From assembly GCA_965539935.1 (NCBI GenBank), contig CBETVX010000046.1, forward strand, positions 1 through 24,416: a DNA stretch of 24,416 bases, in the 5' to 3' direction. Positions 1-8,078 of this stretch are shown here, one piece after another. The position numbers were made by a program, and so were the translations under genes. The notes below the pieces were generated by a model. That model was given only the letters and a program-made list of their open reading frames with translations, was not told the origin of the DNA and did not search any database. Source of the DNA: CBETVX01 sp965539935 (GTDB lineage Bacteria > Bacillota > Clostridia > Peptostreptococcales > Caminicellaceae). The number at the start of each line of letters is the position of its first letter. Within the stretch, counting starts at the first letter, position 1.

Positions 1-1874
1 TCAAAATCTATATGGTCAAATATATCTACAAAAATCATATCTCTTTTCTCTTTTTTTATTTTTATGTCTTTATTATTTACTTTCAAAAATATATATTCAT
101 CTTCAGAAATATTATTTTTATCACTGGTCTCATTGCTGGGCTCTTGCTTAATATTTATTTCTATTACATCTCCTGGTTTTAACCTTGCTTTTATATTTGA
201 ACTTATCCCATTTAAAACCACATCATATTTTTCATGACTTAAGTCATGTAGCTTTAATAGTTCTTCAATATTATTAATTCTTTCTATTTTTATATCATCA
301 TTTTCTTTAATTTGATATGACATGTCTACAGGAATACCATTTGCTTTTATAATTTTTATAAGGTTTATCTCCTTTTTATTAAAAATTACTTTCTCATTAT
401 TGGATATAATATCATTTATGCAAAGTTGTGCATCCTTTCCTTCGGTGGCTGGTTCAATTAATATATTATCTTTATTCTTTATCCTAGTATCAAGGCTAGA
501 CAAATTGCCATTTACATATATTTTTGCAGTTTCCCCATAATCTCCATAGTAAGTTCTTTTTTTACCATTTAATATAAAACTAAGAGGTTTACCTTTTTTT
601 GCAATTAGCTTTCTAGGATTATAACCTATTAATATTAACGCATCTGATACTGACAATTCCTTAGAATTAAACAGCTTAATAACTTTTTCATTAAGAGTTA
701 CTTCAAAAAAATCTTGTTCTCTATCTTTGATGGCAGTATATCCAATTCCTATTGGGGTAACGAATTCTGGTCCATCAAGCTCATTATTACCTAAATCTAT
801 TGACTCAAGCATATTAGTTCCCCTCACAGCTACCCTTTCCTGTGGCAATCCTAGGAACTCTGCTAAATGTTTTGTTAATCCAGGTATCTGACTTCCCCCA
901 CCAATACAAAATACAGCACTAGGTGCTTGTCCATTATATTCTATTATTTTTTCACCTATTTTATTGGATATATCTTTAATAACATTATCAATTTTATCCA
1001 TTACTTCCTCTGTAGAAACTTCATGTTCTATCCCTATTATGTCACTATATTTATGGATATTAGTTTTATTTAATTCCACTTTTAAAGATTCTGCAGTATT
1101 AAAATCTAATAGGAAAGCCTGGGAAATGGACTCTGTTATTTCATCACCTGCAACTGATACCATGGCATAGGATACGATACTGCCATTTTTTGTTATTGCT
1201 ATATCTGAAGTTCCAGCTCCAACATCAACTAATGCTAGATTAAGTAATCTAAATTTAGGAGGTATTGCAATATTAATAGCAGCAATAGGCTCTAGAGTAA
1301 GATTTATAACTTCAAGTCCTACCATATCAACAGCAGTATAAAGGCTATCTACAACCACATGGGGTAGAAAGGTGGCTAATACTTCTGCTCCTATTTTATT
1401 ACCCTTATGTCCCTTAAGGTTTCCAATAATACTTCCATCTAAATAATAATTAACAACAGTATATCCAACACAATAATATCTTGGCTCTTTACTTCTATTT
1501 AGATTATTTTCTAACTCTGACTGGGCTTTTTGTATAGCTTCTATTTCAAGGCTATCTATTAAGGCTGTACTAATCTCTTTATTACTATCAATATCTCTTT
1601 CCACAGAAACCTTATTAGTTTTTAAGGCCCTACCAGCAGCTGCTATGGATACATATTTAAGCTCTTCACCATTTCTTTCTTCAAGTCTATCCTTTACAAT
1701 TTTTACTACCTCTGCAACCTTTTCAATATCATGTATTTGTCCATCATACATAGCTCTATCAGGATGGGATACTATCTCAGAATCTATTATTTTATAGGTA
1801 TCACCTACCATCTTGCCTATTATTCCTACTACATTCCTCGTGCCAATATCCAAAGAAAATATTACATCCCCCAT
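1..1874 (-). CDS. FtsA-like actin-fold ATPase, C-terminal end cut by window edge
   Basis: A member of the FtsA/PilM/MreB actin-like ATPase superfamily. The frame is open from an ATG at 1874 (AGGAAAGG-type ribosome binding site just upstream) to base 1, giving 624 visible residues with no stop. Phosphate-binding loop 1 is SLDIGTRNVVG near residues 7-17, phosphate 2 is VDVGAGTSDIAI near 216-227, and the adenosine motif is IGGGSQIPG near 324-332, so the ATPase core fills about 370 residues. FtsA itself is about 420 residues, so this is the long clostridial type annotated as an FtsA-domain protein rather than the cell-division FtsA proper. The C-terminal extension (about residue 380 onward) is beta-rich and carries three similar short motifs: TRIKNKDNILIEP, YQIKENDDIKIER and ARLKPGDVIEINI. 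It is the third gene of an operon, 26 bases after nth. A role in division, cell shape or envelope assembly is inference from the family. Confidence 0.8.
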   Translation of the reverse strand, partial: MGDVIFSLDIGTRNVVGIIGKMVGDTYKIIDSEIVSHPDRAMYDGQIHDIEKVAEVVKIVKDRLEERNGEELKYVSIAAAGRALKTNKVSVERDIDSNKEISTALIDSLEIEAIQKAQSELENNLNRSKEPRYYCVGYTVVNYYLDGSIIGNLKGHKGNKIGAEVLATFLPHVVVDSLYTAVDMVGLEVINLTLEPIAAINIAIPPKFRLLNLALVDVGAGTSDIAITKNGSIVSYAMVSVAGDEITESISQAFLLDFNTAESLKVELNKTNIHKYSDIIGIEHEVSTEEVMDKIDNVIKDISNKIGEKIIEYNGQAPSAVFCIGGGSQIPGLTKHLAEFLGLPQERVAVRGTNMLESIDLGNNELDGPEFVTPIGIGYTAIKDREQDFFEVTLNEKVIKLFNSKELSVSDALILIGYNPRKLIAKKGKPLSFILNGKKRTYYGDYGETAKIYVNGNLSSLDTRIKNKDNILIEPATEGKDAQLCINDIISNNEKVIFNKKEINLIKIIKANGIPVDMSYQIKENDDIKIERINNIEELLKLHDLSHEKYDVVLNGISSNIKARLKPGDVIEINIKQEPSNETSDKNNISEDEYIFLKVNNKDIKIKKEKRDMIFVDIFDHIDF

Positions 1875-1900
1875 ACTCCACACCCTTTCCTGCTTTATAT

Positions 1901-2563
1901 CTACTTTATACCATCTTTATAATGTAAACACAGCTTAGCAACTGGACAAATTTCACATTTAGGCTTTCTTGCACTGCAAACTCTTCTTCCATGAAAAATA
2001 AGCCAATGATGGGCATCAGACCACATGTCTTTGTCTATATTTTCCATAAGTTGCTTTTCAGTACCGTCAACATTATCGCTATCAGCTAATCCAATTCTAT
2101 TAGATACTCTGAAAACATGGGTATCAACTGCTATAGCAGGCTTACCAAAGGCATTGCTAACTACTACATTTGCAGTTTTTCTCCCTACACCTGGTAATTT
2201 CATCAGTTCCTCTATTGTATTAGGAACCTTAGAGTCATATTCAACAACTAAAATTCTGCAAGTCTTTAGTATATTTTTTGATTTCATCCTATAGAATCCA
2301 CAACTTTTTATAAGCTTTCCTAATTCTTCTTCACTTAACTTCAAGAAATCTTCTGGCTTATTATATTTTTTATAAAGCTCTTTAGTTACTTTATTAACCC
2401 TTTTATCAGTACATTGTGCTGCTAAAATAGTTGAAATCAAAAGTTCAAATGGACTACTATAAACTAGTTCGCATTCAGCATTTGGATAAAGTTCATGTAA
2501 AATTTTAAGTACTTCATTAATTTCATCCTTCGAAAGCATATCTAACTTTTCTTTTTTTGTCAT
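1901..2563 (-). CDS. nth: Endonuclease III, base-excision repair DNA glycosylase/AP lyase
   Basis: Removes oxidised pyrimidines from DNA and cleaves the abasic site by beta-elimination in cytoplasmic base-excision repair. The protein has 220 residues, close to the usual 210-220. The helix-hairpin-helix motif LPGVGRKTANVV (residues 123-134) contains the catalytic lysine K129, and the catalytic aspartate is D147 in AVDTHVFRVSNR. The C-terminal 4Fe-4S cluster loop is complete: C196, C203, C206 and C212 in the family spacing C-x6-C-x2-C-x5-C. The start at 2563 is supported by AAAGGAG eight bases upstream. It lies 44 bases after the DUF503 gene and 26 before the FtsA-like gene, so the three are probably one transcript. 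Confidence 0.97.
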   Translation of the reverse strand: MTKKEKLDMLSKDEINEVLKILHELYPNAECELVYSSPFELLISTILAAQCTDKRVNKVTKELYKKYNKPEDFLKLSEEELGKLIKSCGFYRMKSKNILKTCRILVVEYDSKVPNTIEELMKLPGVGRKTANVVVSNAFGKPAIAVDTHVFRVSNRIGLADSDNVDGTEKQLMENIDKDMWSDAHHWLIFHGRRVCSARKPKCEICPVAKLCLHYKDGIK

Positions 2564-2607
2564 AGGTTCTCCTTTCAGATCATACTCAATCCATAATTAC
2601 AATGTAA

Positions 2608-2889
2608 TTATAGAATTTCTATATCACAATTGATTATCTCTACTCTATTATCTCTCTCCACAAATTTAATAACATTATTAATAATTTGATCTGCATGCTT
2701 TGTCGATGAAGTTACACAGGCAAAGCCAATTTTTGAACTTCTCCATACATCATTTAAACAAACCTCTGCTATTGAAACATTAAATCTTGACTGTATTCTT
2801 CCTATTAAACTTTTAATTATTTGTCTTTTTTCCTTCAAGGAATTTACACCAAATAATGCTAACTCTATCTCACAGCTTCCTATTATCAT
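2608..2889 (-). CDS. DUF503 / YlxP family small protein
   Basis: A 93-residue protein matching the DUF503 (YlxP) family, which has a small ferredoxin-like alpha/beta fold and no firmly assigned function. Family hallmarks are the N-terminal strand IIGSCEIELALFG, the conserved NSLKEKRQIIKSLI segment (residues 16-29), the RFNVSIAEV strand (35-43), and the DVWRSSKIGFACV segment near 47-59. In Bacillus the homologue sits in the nusA-infB-rbfA translation gene cluster; here it instead heads a unit with nth and an FtsA-like gene. The ribosome binding site AGGAAGAGG lies just upstream of the ATG and a sigma-A-like promoter lies 44-72 bases upstream. No enzymatic role should be assumed. Confidence 0.88.
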   Translation of the reverse strand: MIIGSCEIELALFGVNSLKEKRQIIKSLIGRIQSRFNVSIAEVCLNDVWRSSKIGFACVTSSTKHADQIINNVIKFVERDNRVEIINCDIEIL

Positions 2890-2932
2890 TTTAATCCTCT
2901 TCCTAGATTAATTGTTTTACAATCATAATTTT

Positions 2933-2961
2933 ATTATATTATAAATAATATGCACCTTCAA
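2933..2961 (-). promoter_or_regulatory. Sigma-A-like promoter for the DUF503-nth-FtsA-like operon
   Basis: Reading the minus strand, TTGAAG (2956-2961) is followed after 17 bases by TATAAT (2933-2938). A second overlapping TATAAT copy lies at 2938-2943. The distance to the first start codon is 44 bases. The hexamers and spacing are near consensus; use in the cell is inferred. Confidence 0.7.
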
Positions 2962-3037
2962 TCCTGAGACATTTAGATATTGTATGTATACATTCTTTAA
3001 ATTAATATAAATATCTATTTATATTTTTCACAAAATA

Positions 3038-3071
3038 TTAAGCCGATATATCCTATGACATATCGGCTTAA
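3038..3071 (-). terminator. Intrinsic terminator hairpin downstream of kbl
   Basis: A perfect 12-bp stem TTAAGCCGATAT (3038-3049) pairs with ATATCGGCTTAA (3060-3071) around a 10-base loop. It starts 15 bases after the kbl stop and is followed on the minus strand by AATATTTTGTG, a modest U-rich tail. It separates kbl from the DUF503 operon. Confidence 0.75.
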
Positions 3072-3086
3072 AACTTGTTACTATGC

Positions 3087-4277
3087 TTATTTTAGTATGT
3101 TCATTTCTTTTCCTACTTTTTCAAATACTTTTACAGCTCTATCAAGCTGTTCTTCAGTATGTCCAGCCGTTACCATACATCTAACCCTTCCTGTTCCCTT
3201 TGGTACAGTTGGATATACTATACCAGATACGAAAACTCCATTTTCAAATAGTTTCCTAGAGAATTCCATGGTTTTAGCTTCATCTCCAATAATAACTGGA
3301 GTTATAGGTGTTTGGCTATTTCCTGTATCAAAACCAAGCTTACCAAGTTTATCTTTGAAAAATCTAGCGTTCGCCCATAATCTATCAGTATATTCACTTG
3401 ATTCCATAAGCATCTTAACAGCTTCAATAATTGCTCCAACTGCTGCTGGAGGAAGTGATGTACTGAATAATAGCGGTCTTCCTCTATGACTTAACCAATC
3501 CTGTGTAACTTTGCTACCTGCAACATATCCACCAATTACACCTATGGCTTTAGAAAGGGTTCCTATACTAAAGTCTATCCTACCATGTAATCCAAAATGG
3601 TCAACTGTACCTCTACCATTTTCCCCTAAAACTCCAGAACCATGAGCATCATCCACATAGGTCATGGCTTCATATTTTTCAGCTAATCTGGCTATATCAG
3701 GTAAATTTGCTATATCACCATCCATACTAAATACACCATCAGTAATTATAAGAATATTATTATATTTATCTCTATTTTCTTTTAAAACTTTTTCTAAACT
3801 ATCCATATCATTGTGTTCATATATTGTTTTATCAGCTCGCGAAAGCCTAGAACCATCAATAATACTAGCATGATTCAATCTATCAGAAACTATCAAATCA
3901 CCCTTATCTGCAACTGCTTGGATGGTCCCTGCATTACAATTAAAACCTGATTGAAATACCATAACTGCTTCTTCTCTTTTGAACTCAGCTAAAACCCTCT
4001 CCAACTCTTCATGAATATCCATATTTCCAACTATGGTTCTAACTGCACCTGCTCCTACACCATATTTTTCAACTGCTTCTATTGCAGCCTTCTTTAGTCT
4101 TGGATGATTTGCAAACCCTAGATAGTTATTTGATGATAAGTTTATTACTCTCTTTCCATTAAGTATAACTTCAGCTTCATTGGCTGTTTCAAGGATTGGA
4201 AGTTTTCTATATACTCCTTGTTCTTTTAGTTCTTGAATTTTTTCTTGTAAGTTTTTCAGTTCATGAACATTTGACAT
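3087..4277 (-). CDS. kbl: Glycine C-acetyltransferase (2-amino-3-ketobutyrate CoA ligase)
   Basis: A PLP-dependent alpha-oxoamine synthase of fold type I, cytoplasmic. It cleaves 2-amino-3-oxobutyrate with CoA to glycine and acetyl-CoA, the second step of threonine breakdown. It has 396 residues against 398 for the E. coli enzyme. The PLP lysine is K243 in IGTLSKAIGV; the VDDAHGSG motif supplies the cofactor aspartate D209 and H212; H136 in RLNHASI stacks on the ring. The start is fixed by a perfect AAGGAGG eight bases upstream of the ATG. No threonine dehydrogenase (tdh) gene is adjacent, and the gene looks monocistronic, bounded by hairpins on both sides. The closest alternative is BioF (8-amino-7-oxononanoate synthase) or a mixed-function enzyme of the same family; overall sequence character and length favour Kbl. 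Confidence 0.9.
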   Translation of the reverse strand: MSNVHELKNLQEKIQELKEQGVYRKLPILETANEAEVILNGKRVINLSSNNYLGFANHPRLKKAAIEAVEKYGVGAGAVRTIVGNMDIHEELERVLAEFKREEAVMVFQSGFNCNAGTIQAVADKGDLIVSDRLNHASIIDGSRLSRADKTIYEHNDMDSLEKVLKENRDKYNNILIITDGVFSMDGDIANLPDIARLAEKYEAMTYVDDAHGSGVLGENGRGTVDHFGLHGRIDFSIGTLSKAIGVIGGYVAGSKVTQDWLSHRGRPLLFSTSLPPAAVGAIIEAVKMLMESSEYTDRLWANARFFKDKLGKLGFDTGNSQTPITPVIIGDEAKTMEFSRKLFENGVFVSGIVYPTVPKGTGRVRCMVTAGHTEEQLDRAVKVFEKVGKEMNILK

Positions 4278-4314
4278 ACTAGAACCTCCTTATTTTAAGT
4301 TTAATACTGTTTTA

Positions 4315-4344
4315 AATAATTATCTTACCCTATTGATAATTATT
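4315..4344. promoter_or_regulatory. 10-bp perfect inverted repeat in the kbl leader (possible operator)
   Basis: AATAATTATC (4315-4324) and GATAATTATT (4335-4344) form a perfect inverted repeat with a 10-base spacer, centred about 52 bases upstream of the kbl start codon. The centre-to-centre distance of 20 bases is two helical turns, as expected for a dimeric regulator. The arms are almost all A/T, so chance is possible. No convincing -35/-10 pair was found in this 224-base gap. Confidence 0.4.
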
Positions 4345-4455
4345 AACTCCATTATATAAAAAAATACTATGTTAAATATGTACTGTGCTTTAAGTTAATT
4401 ATACTATAAAAGCAATCGATTTCCCTTATGGTTTTATTACAATTTCTTAAATATT

Positions 4456-4487
4456 TAATGGACAAACAAGTTTTTGTCTGTCCATTA
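4456..4487 (-). terminator. Hairpin terminator downstream of the Lon-like protease gene
   Basis: TAATGGACA (4456-4464) pairs with TGTCCATTA (4479-4487). An inner pairing GACAAA/TTTGTC (4461-4466 with 4473-4478) is an alternative. It lies 14 bases after the protease stop codon and is followed on the minus strand by AAATATTTAAG, a weak U tract, so efficiency is uncertain. Confidence 0.6.
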
Positions 4488-4501
4488 AGTATTATCACAT
4501 T

Positions 4502-6847
4502 TTATTCTTTTTGATTTTCCCTTATGATTTCATTATATTCTCTTAATTTTTTTTCAATGATTTCTTTTATATTTTTAAAACTCTTATCTGTAAGAATTTC
4601 CATTCCCTCTTCTATATTTGATACAGCATAAATATGAAAGTTTCCATCCTTTACAGATTCCACCACTTCATCGCATAATACTAAATCATCAATATTTTGT
4701 ATAGGAATAATAACTCCTTGATCTCCCGTTAAACCAAGATACTTACAAGTATTATAAAATCCTTCTACTTTTTCTGTAATACCTCCTACCGGTTGTATTT
4801 CTCCTTTTTGATTAACTGAACCAGTAACTGCTATATTTTGCTTCAATGGAATATTTCCTATGCTAGATAATATTGCATATAGTTCAGTACTTGATGCACT
4901 ATCACCATCTATTCCATTATAGGATTGTTCAAAACATATTTTAGAGGTTACATTCATAGGTTCTTTTTTGCAAAATTGCTCATTTAAATATCCTTCTAAG
5001 ATCATAACCCCTTTATCATGTATACTACCACTCATTTCTACTTCTCTTTCAATATTGATAATTCCTTTACTTCCTGCATAGGATGAAACAGTAATTACAG
5101 TTGGTTTCCCAAAGGCGTAATCTCCCATGTCTATTACTGAAAGACCATTTATTCTTCCAATTTTATATCCTTTAACATCAATTACTATTTTACCATTTCT
5201 ATACAATTCATCTATTTTGTCATCTATTCTATTACTTCTATATTTTTTCTCTGTAATTGCCCTTTCAATATGTTTACTTTTTACTATGTCACTATTTTCA
5301 AAATTTGCCCATGCATCAGCTTCAATTAGAATCTCAACAATCTTATTAAATTTTGTTGACAATTTATTTTGACTTCCTGCCAATTTATTACTATATTCTA
5401 CTACCTTTCCTACTGCATCCCTATGGAAATGTTTAAGGCCTTCCTTTTCACAAAAAGATGCAATAAAGTATGCCATTTTTATAATATTATTATGATTATT
5501 TTCCATGACTGAATCAAAATCAACCTTGATTTTAAAGTATTTATGGAAATCTTCGTCGTAGGAGTATAACAAATTATAAATATGAGGATTGCCTATAAGT
5601 ATTACTTTAATATTAATAGGAATTGGTTCAGGATTTAGATTAACTAAATTTGAAATACCCAGTTGTTGTCTTAGGCTTTCTATTTTTAATTCACCTGTTT
5701 TTAATATTCTTTTTAAAGTCATCCATGAATAAATATCCCTTAATAGTTCTTCAGCTTGAATTATTATATAACCTCCGTTAGCCCTGTGAATTGCTCCTGG
5801 TTTTATCATAGTAAAATCAGTTTTAAGGCTTCCTTTCTCACTTTGATACTCCACCAATCCGAATAAATTGTTATAGGTAGGATTAGTTTCTATTACAACA
5901 GGAGCGCCTTCAGTTTTTTCATTATCTATAAATAAATTTACATAGTATTTAGGTGCAATTTCTTTTATATCTATATTTAACGGTATCTCCTCTTCTGCAA
6001 GCACTTCTAAATCAGATATGTTTTCCACTATATCTTCTTCAATATTTTTGATAAAGGTCATTGCCTTTTTATATTCCTTATATCTTTCATATAGTAATTC
6101 GAATATAGGTTTTATTACGAAATGAACTGCCATTTTTTGAAAATCATCAATCTTTTTCTTAGCTTCTCTTTCTAAGATTTTAATTTTTTTAAGTATTTCT
6201 AGAGCCTTTACCTGAAGGTTTTCAGCATTTTGTTCATACTCTTTTTTTTCATTTTCATCTAATGACTCATATTCTTCATCACTTAATTTTTCTCCATCTT
6301 TAACTGGTATAAATATTAACCCTGTTGATGTATTAGATGTAATAAATTTATGTTCTTGACTATATTTTGACAGAATGTCTAAAAGTTCTTTTTTTCCATC
6401 TTGAAATTCTTTTATAATATCATTCTTTCTTTTTTCATATTCTTCACTTATGAGAGTTTTAGGAGCTTCTGTAAGCAAATCATGGACTAAAGATTCAATA
6501 TCCTCTTTAAATTGTTTTCCCATGCCAGCAGGCAAATTAATTACACTTGGCTTATAGGGATCATTAAAATTATATACATAACACCAGTCATCAGCCTTTT
6601 TTTCAGATTTAGCTTTTTCTTTAATTTTTGATGTACAATAGCTGGTTTTTCCAGTACCTTTACTTCCAGATACAAAAATATTATATTTTGAATTTTTTAC
6701 ATTTAATCCAAATTCCATAGCCTTAACTGCCCTATCCTGCCCTATTATTTCATCAATGGGCTCAAGCTCAGCAGTAGTATTAAACTTAAAATGTCTAGTA
6801 TTATAATAATTTTTTAACTGCTTATGACTTAATCTATATTTCTTCAC
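4502..6847 (-). CDS. Lon-like ATP-dependent serine protease (AAA_32 / YcbZ-LonB type)
   Basis: A 781-residue cytoplasmic AAA+ protease with a C-terminal Lon (S16) proteolytic domain and no LAN substrate-binding N-domain, which separates it from classical LonA. The Walker A is GSKGTGKT (residues 61-68). A long charged helical insertion (about 115-290) interrupts the ATPase domain. The Walker B-like segment GGYIIIQAEELL (358-369) carries Gln where an Asp is common, followed by two Glu. The sensor-like stretch VILIGNPHIYNLL lies near 415-427. The catalytic dyad is S650 in GDSASST and K693 in GGITEKVEGF. The start is GTG at 6847 with GGGGG six bases upstream. No terminator is visible between queG and this gene, so co-transcription with nfo-queG is possible. 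Substrates are unknown; protein quality control is the family expectation. Confidence 0.9.
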   Translation of the reverse strand: MKKYRLSHKQLKNYYNTRHFKFNTTAELEPIDEIIGQDRAVKAMEFGLNVKNSKYNIFVSGSKGTGKTSYCTSKIKEKAKSEKKADDWCYVYNFNDPYKPSVINLPAGMGKQFKEDIESLVHDLLTEAPKTLISEEYEKRKNDIIKEFQDGKKELLDILSKYSQEHKFITSNTSTGLIFIPVKDGEKLSDEEYESLDENEKKEYEQNAENLQVKALEILKKIKILEREAKKKIDDFQKMAVHFVIKPIFELLYERYKEYKKAMTFIKNIEEDIVENISDLEVLAEEEIPLNIDIKEIAPKYYVNLFIDNEKTEGAPVVIETNPTYNNLFGLVEYQSEKGSLKTDFTMIKPGAIHRANGGYIIIQAEELLRDIYSWMTLKRILKTGELKIESLRQQLGISNLVNLNPEPIPINIKVILIGNPHIYNLLYSYDEDFHKYFKIKVDFDSVMENNHNNIIKMAYFIASFCEKEGLKHFHRDAVGKVVEYSNKLAGSQNKLSTKFNKIVEILIEADAWANFENSDIVKSKHIERAITEKKYRSNRIDDKIDELYRNGKIVIDVKGYKIGRINGLSVIDMGDYAFGKPTVITVSSYAGSKGIINIEREVEMSGSIHDKGVMILEGYLNEQFCKKEPMNVTSKICFEQSYNGIDGDSASSTELYAILSSIGNIPLKQNIAVTGSVNQKGEIQPVGGITEKVEGFYNTCKYLGLTGDQGVIIPIQNIDDLVLCDEVVESVKDGNFHIYAVSNIEEGMEILTDKSFKNIKEIIEKKLREYNEIIRENQKE

Positions 6848-6942
6848 AATATTCCCCCTTTGTTACAATATGCTTTAATTTATTCTATTCATCATCCATG
6901 TCCTTGCTTCATAAAATTTGAGGAAAATTGTGAATCCTTAAT

Positions 6943-8058
6943 TTATTTCTTTAAATAATATTTATAAAGATTTTTTATTTCTTTAATGACTTCTTCATTT
7001 TTTTCCACTTTTATATGTTTATCTAATATTTCCTTGCCCTTTGATTTATCTAATTTTAAAATTGACCAAGCAGTATATTTTCTAATTAAAATTGAATCAT
7101 GATTTAAATATTTTATTAAATGTTTCATATAACCTACATCTCTTGAATTTCCAATAGCTATAAGGGCATTTCGTTTAATTATATTTTTTCCTCTCCATCC
7201 GGCAGCTGTTTTACCAAAGAGCTCTTTAAACTGCTTATTACTTAGTTCTAATATATTGATTAAATCTATATCCACAAAACTTTCATTACATACAAAGGCT
7301 CGTTCCTGTCCATATAAAACATTTTTATTATGGGGACAAACTGACTGACATATATCACATCCATATATAGACCTGCCCATTTTCTCTCTGAGATAATAAT
7401 CTATATTATCCTTTGTTTGAGTAAGATATGATATGCATTTCTTTGCATTATAATCTCTACCATCCATTAATGCCCCTGTAGGGCAACTTTCTATGCACAT
7501 GTTGCAGGAGGCACATGTTGAAATTTGTGGTTTGTCGGATTTAATATCTAAATTGCATATAATATACCCAATAAATATCCAAGAACCATATTTTTCTGAT
7601 ATAATACAATTATTTTTACCATAAAAACCAATTCCAGATTTATAAGCCAAATGTCTATCTACTAAGGGTCCCGTATCCACATAACTTTGATATTTAAAAC
7701 ATTTAGTTTTCTTGCCAATATATTCCGATAACATTTCCATTTTATTTTTTAAGACTAGGTGATAATCTATCCCAAAAGCACTTGTAGAAATTTTGCCACC
7801 CTTTATTATTTGAGTATGTTTATTTTCTTTAATATTATAAGAAACTCCTATAACTATGATGGTTTTAGCTTCACTAAAGGTTAACTTAGGATCTAATCTC
7901 TTATTGATATCCTTTTCCTCAAATCCTGATAAATAATTTTTTTCTTTTCTTTCATTAAGTAAGCCCCTTAATTCCTCAAGGGGCTCAGCACTCATAAAAC
8001 CTATTAGATCTATTCCTATTTCCTTAGAATATCCTACTATTTTAGTTTTTAAGTCCAT
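6943..8058 (-). CDS. queG: Epoxyqueuosine reductase
   Basis: Cobalamin- and iron-sulfur-dependent reductase for the last step of queuosine synthesis in tRNA (epoxyqueuosine to queuosine), cytoplasmic. It has 371 residues, near the usual 370-380. The proposed general acid D134 sits in GPLVDRHLAYKSGIGFYGKN. Two 4Fe-4S clusters are supplied by C182-x2-C185-x2-C188-x3-C192, C208, and C234-x2-C237-x3-C241 followed by PHN. The C-terminus (about 290-350) has HEAT-like helices such as NALIAIGNSRDV that bind tRNA in this family. The start is 20 bases after nfo; the only Shine-Dalgarno candidate is GGTGGTGG, so translation may be coupled to nfo. No other queuosine genes lie in the window. Confidence 0.95.
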   Translation of the reverse strand: MDLKTKIVGYSKEIGIDLIGFMSAEPLEELRGLLNERKEKNYLSGFEEKDINKRLDPKLTFSEAKTIIVIGVSYNIKENKHTQIIKGGKISTSAFGIDYHLVLKNKMEMLSEYIGKKTKCFKYQSYVDTGPLVDRHLAYKSGIGFYGKNNCIISEKYGSWIFIGYIICNLDIKSDKPQISTCASCNMCIESCPTGALMDGRDYNAKKCISYLTQTKDNIDYYLREKMGRSIYGCDICQSVCPHNKNVLYGQERAFVCNESFVDIDLINILELSNKQFKELFGKTAAGWRGKNIIKRNALIAIGNSRDVGYMKHLIKYLNHDSILIRKYTAWSILKLDKSKGKEILDKHIKVEKNEEVIKEIKNLYKYYLKK

Positions 8059-8078
8059 ATGTAAACCACCACCAACTA

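Noticed and set aside
3055..3489. Plus-strand open frame of 144 codons opposite the kbl 3' region
   Set aside because: It lies antisense to a clear kbl gene, starts in the terminator hairpin and has no ribosome binding site or family resemblance.
3087..4277. BioF (8-amino-7-oxononanoate synthase) instead of Kbl
   Set aside because: No biotin genes are nearby and length and overall sequence fit Kbl better; kept as a stated alternative only.
4278..4501. Possible riboswitch in the 224-base gap before kbl
   Set aside because: No conserved riboswitch core (glycine, T-box or other) could be read; only an AT-rich inverted repeat and the neighbouring gene's terminator are present.
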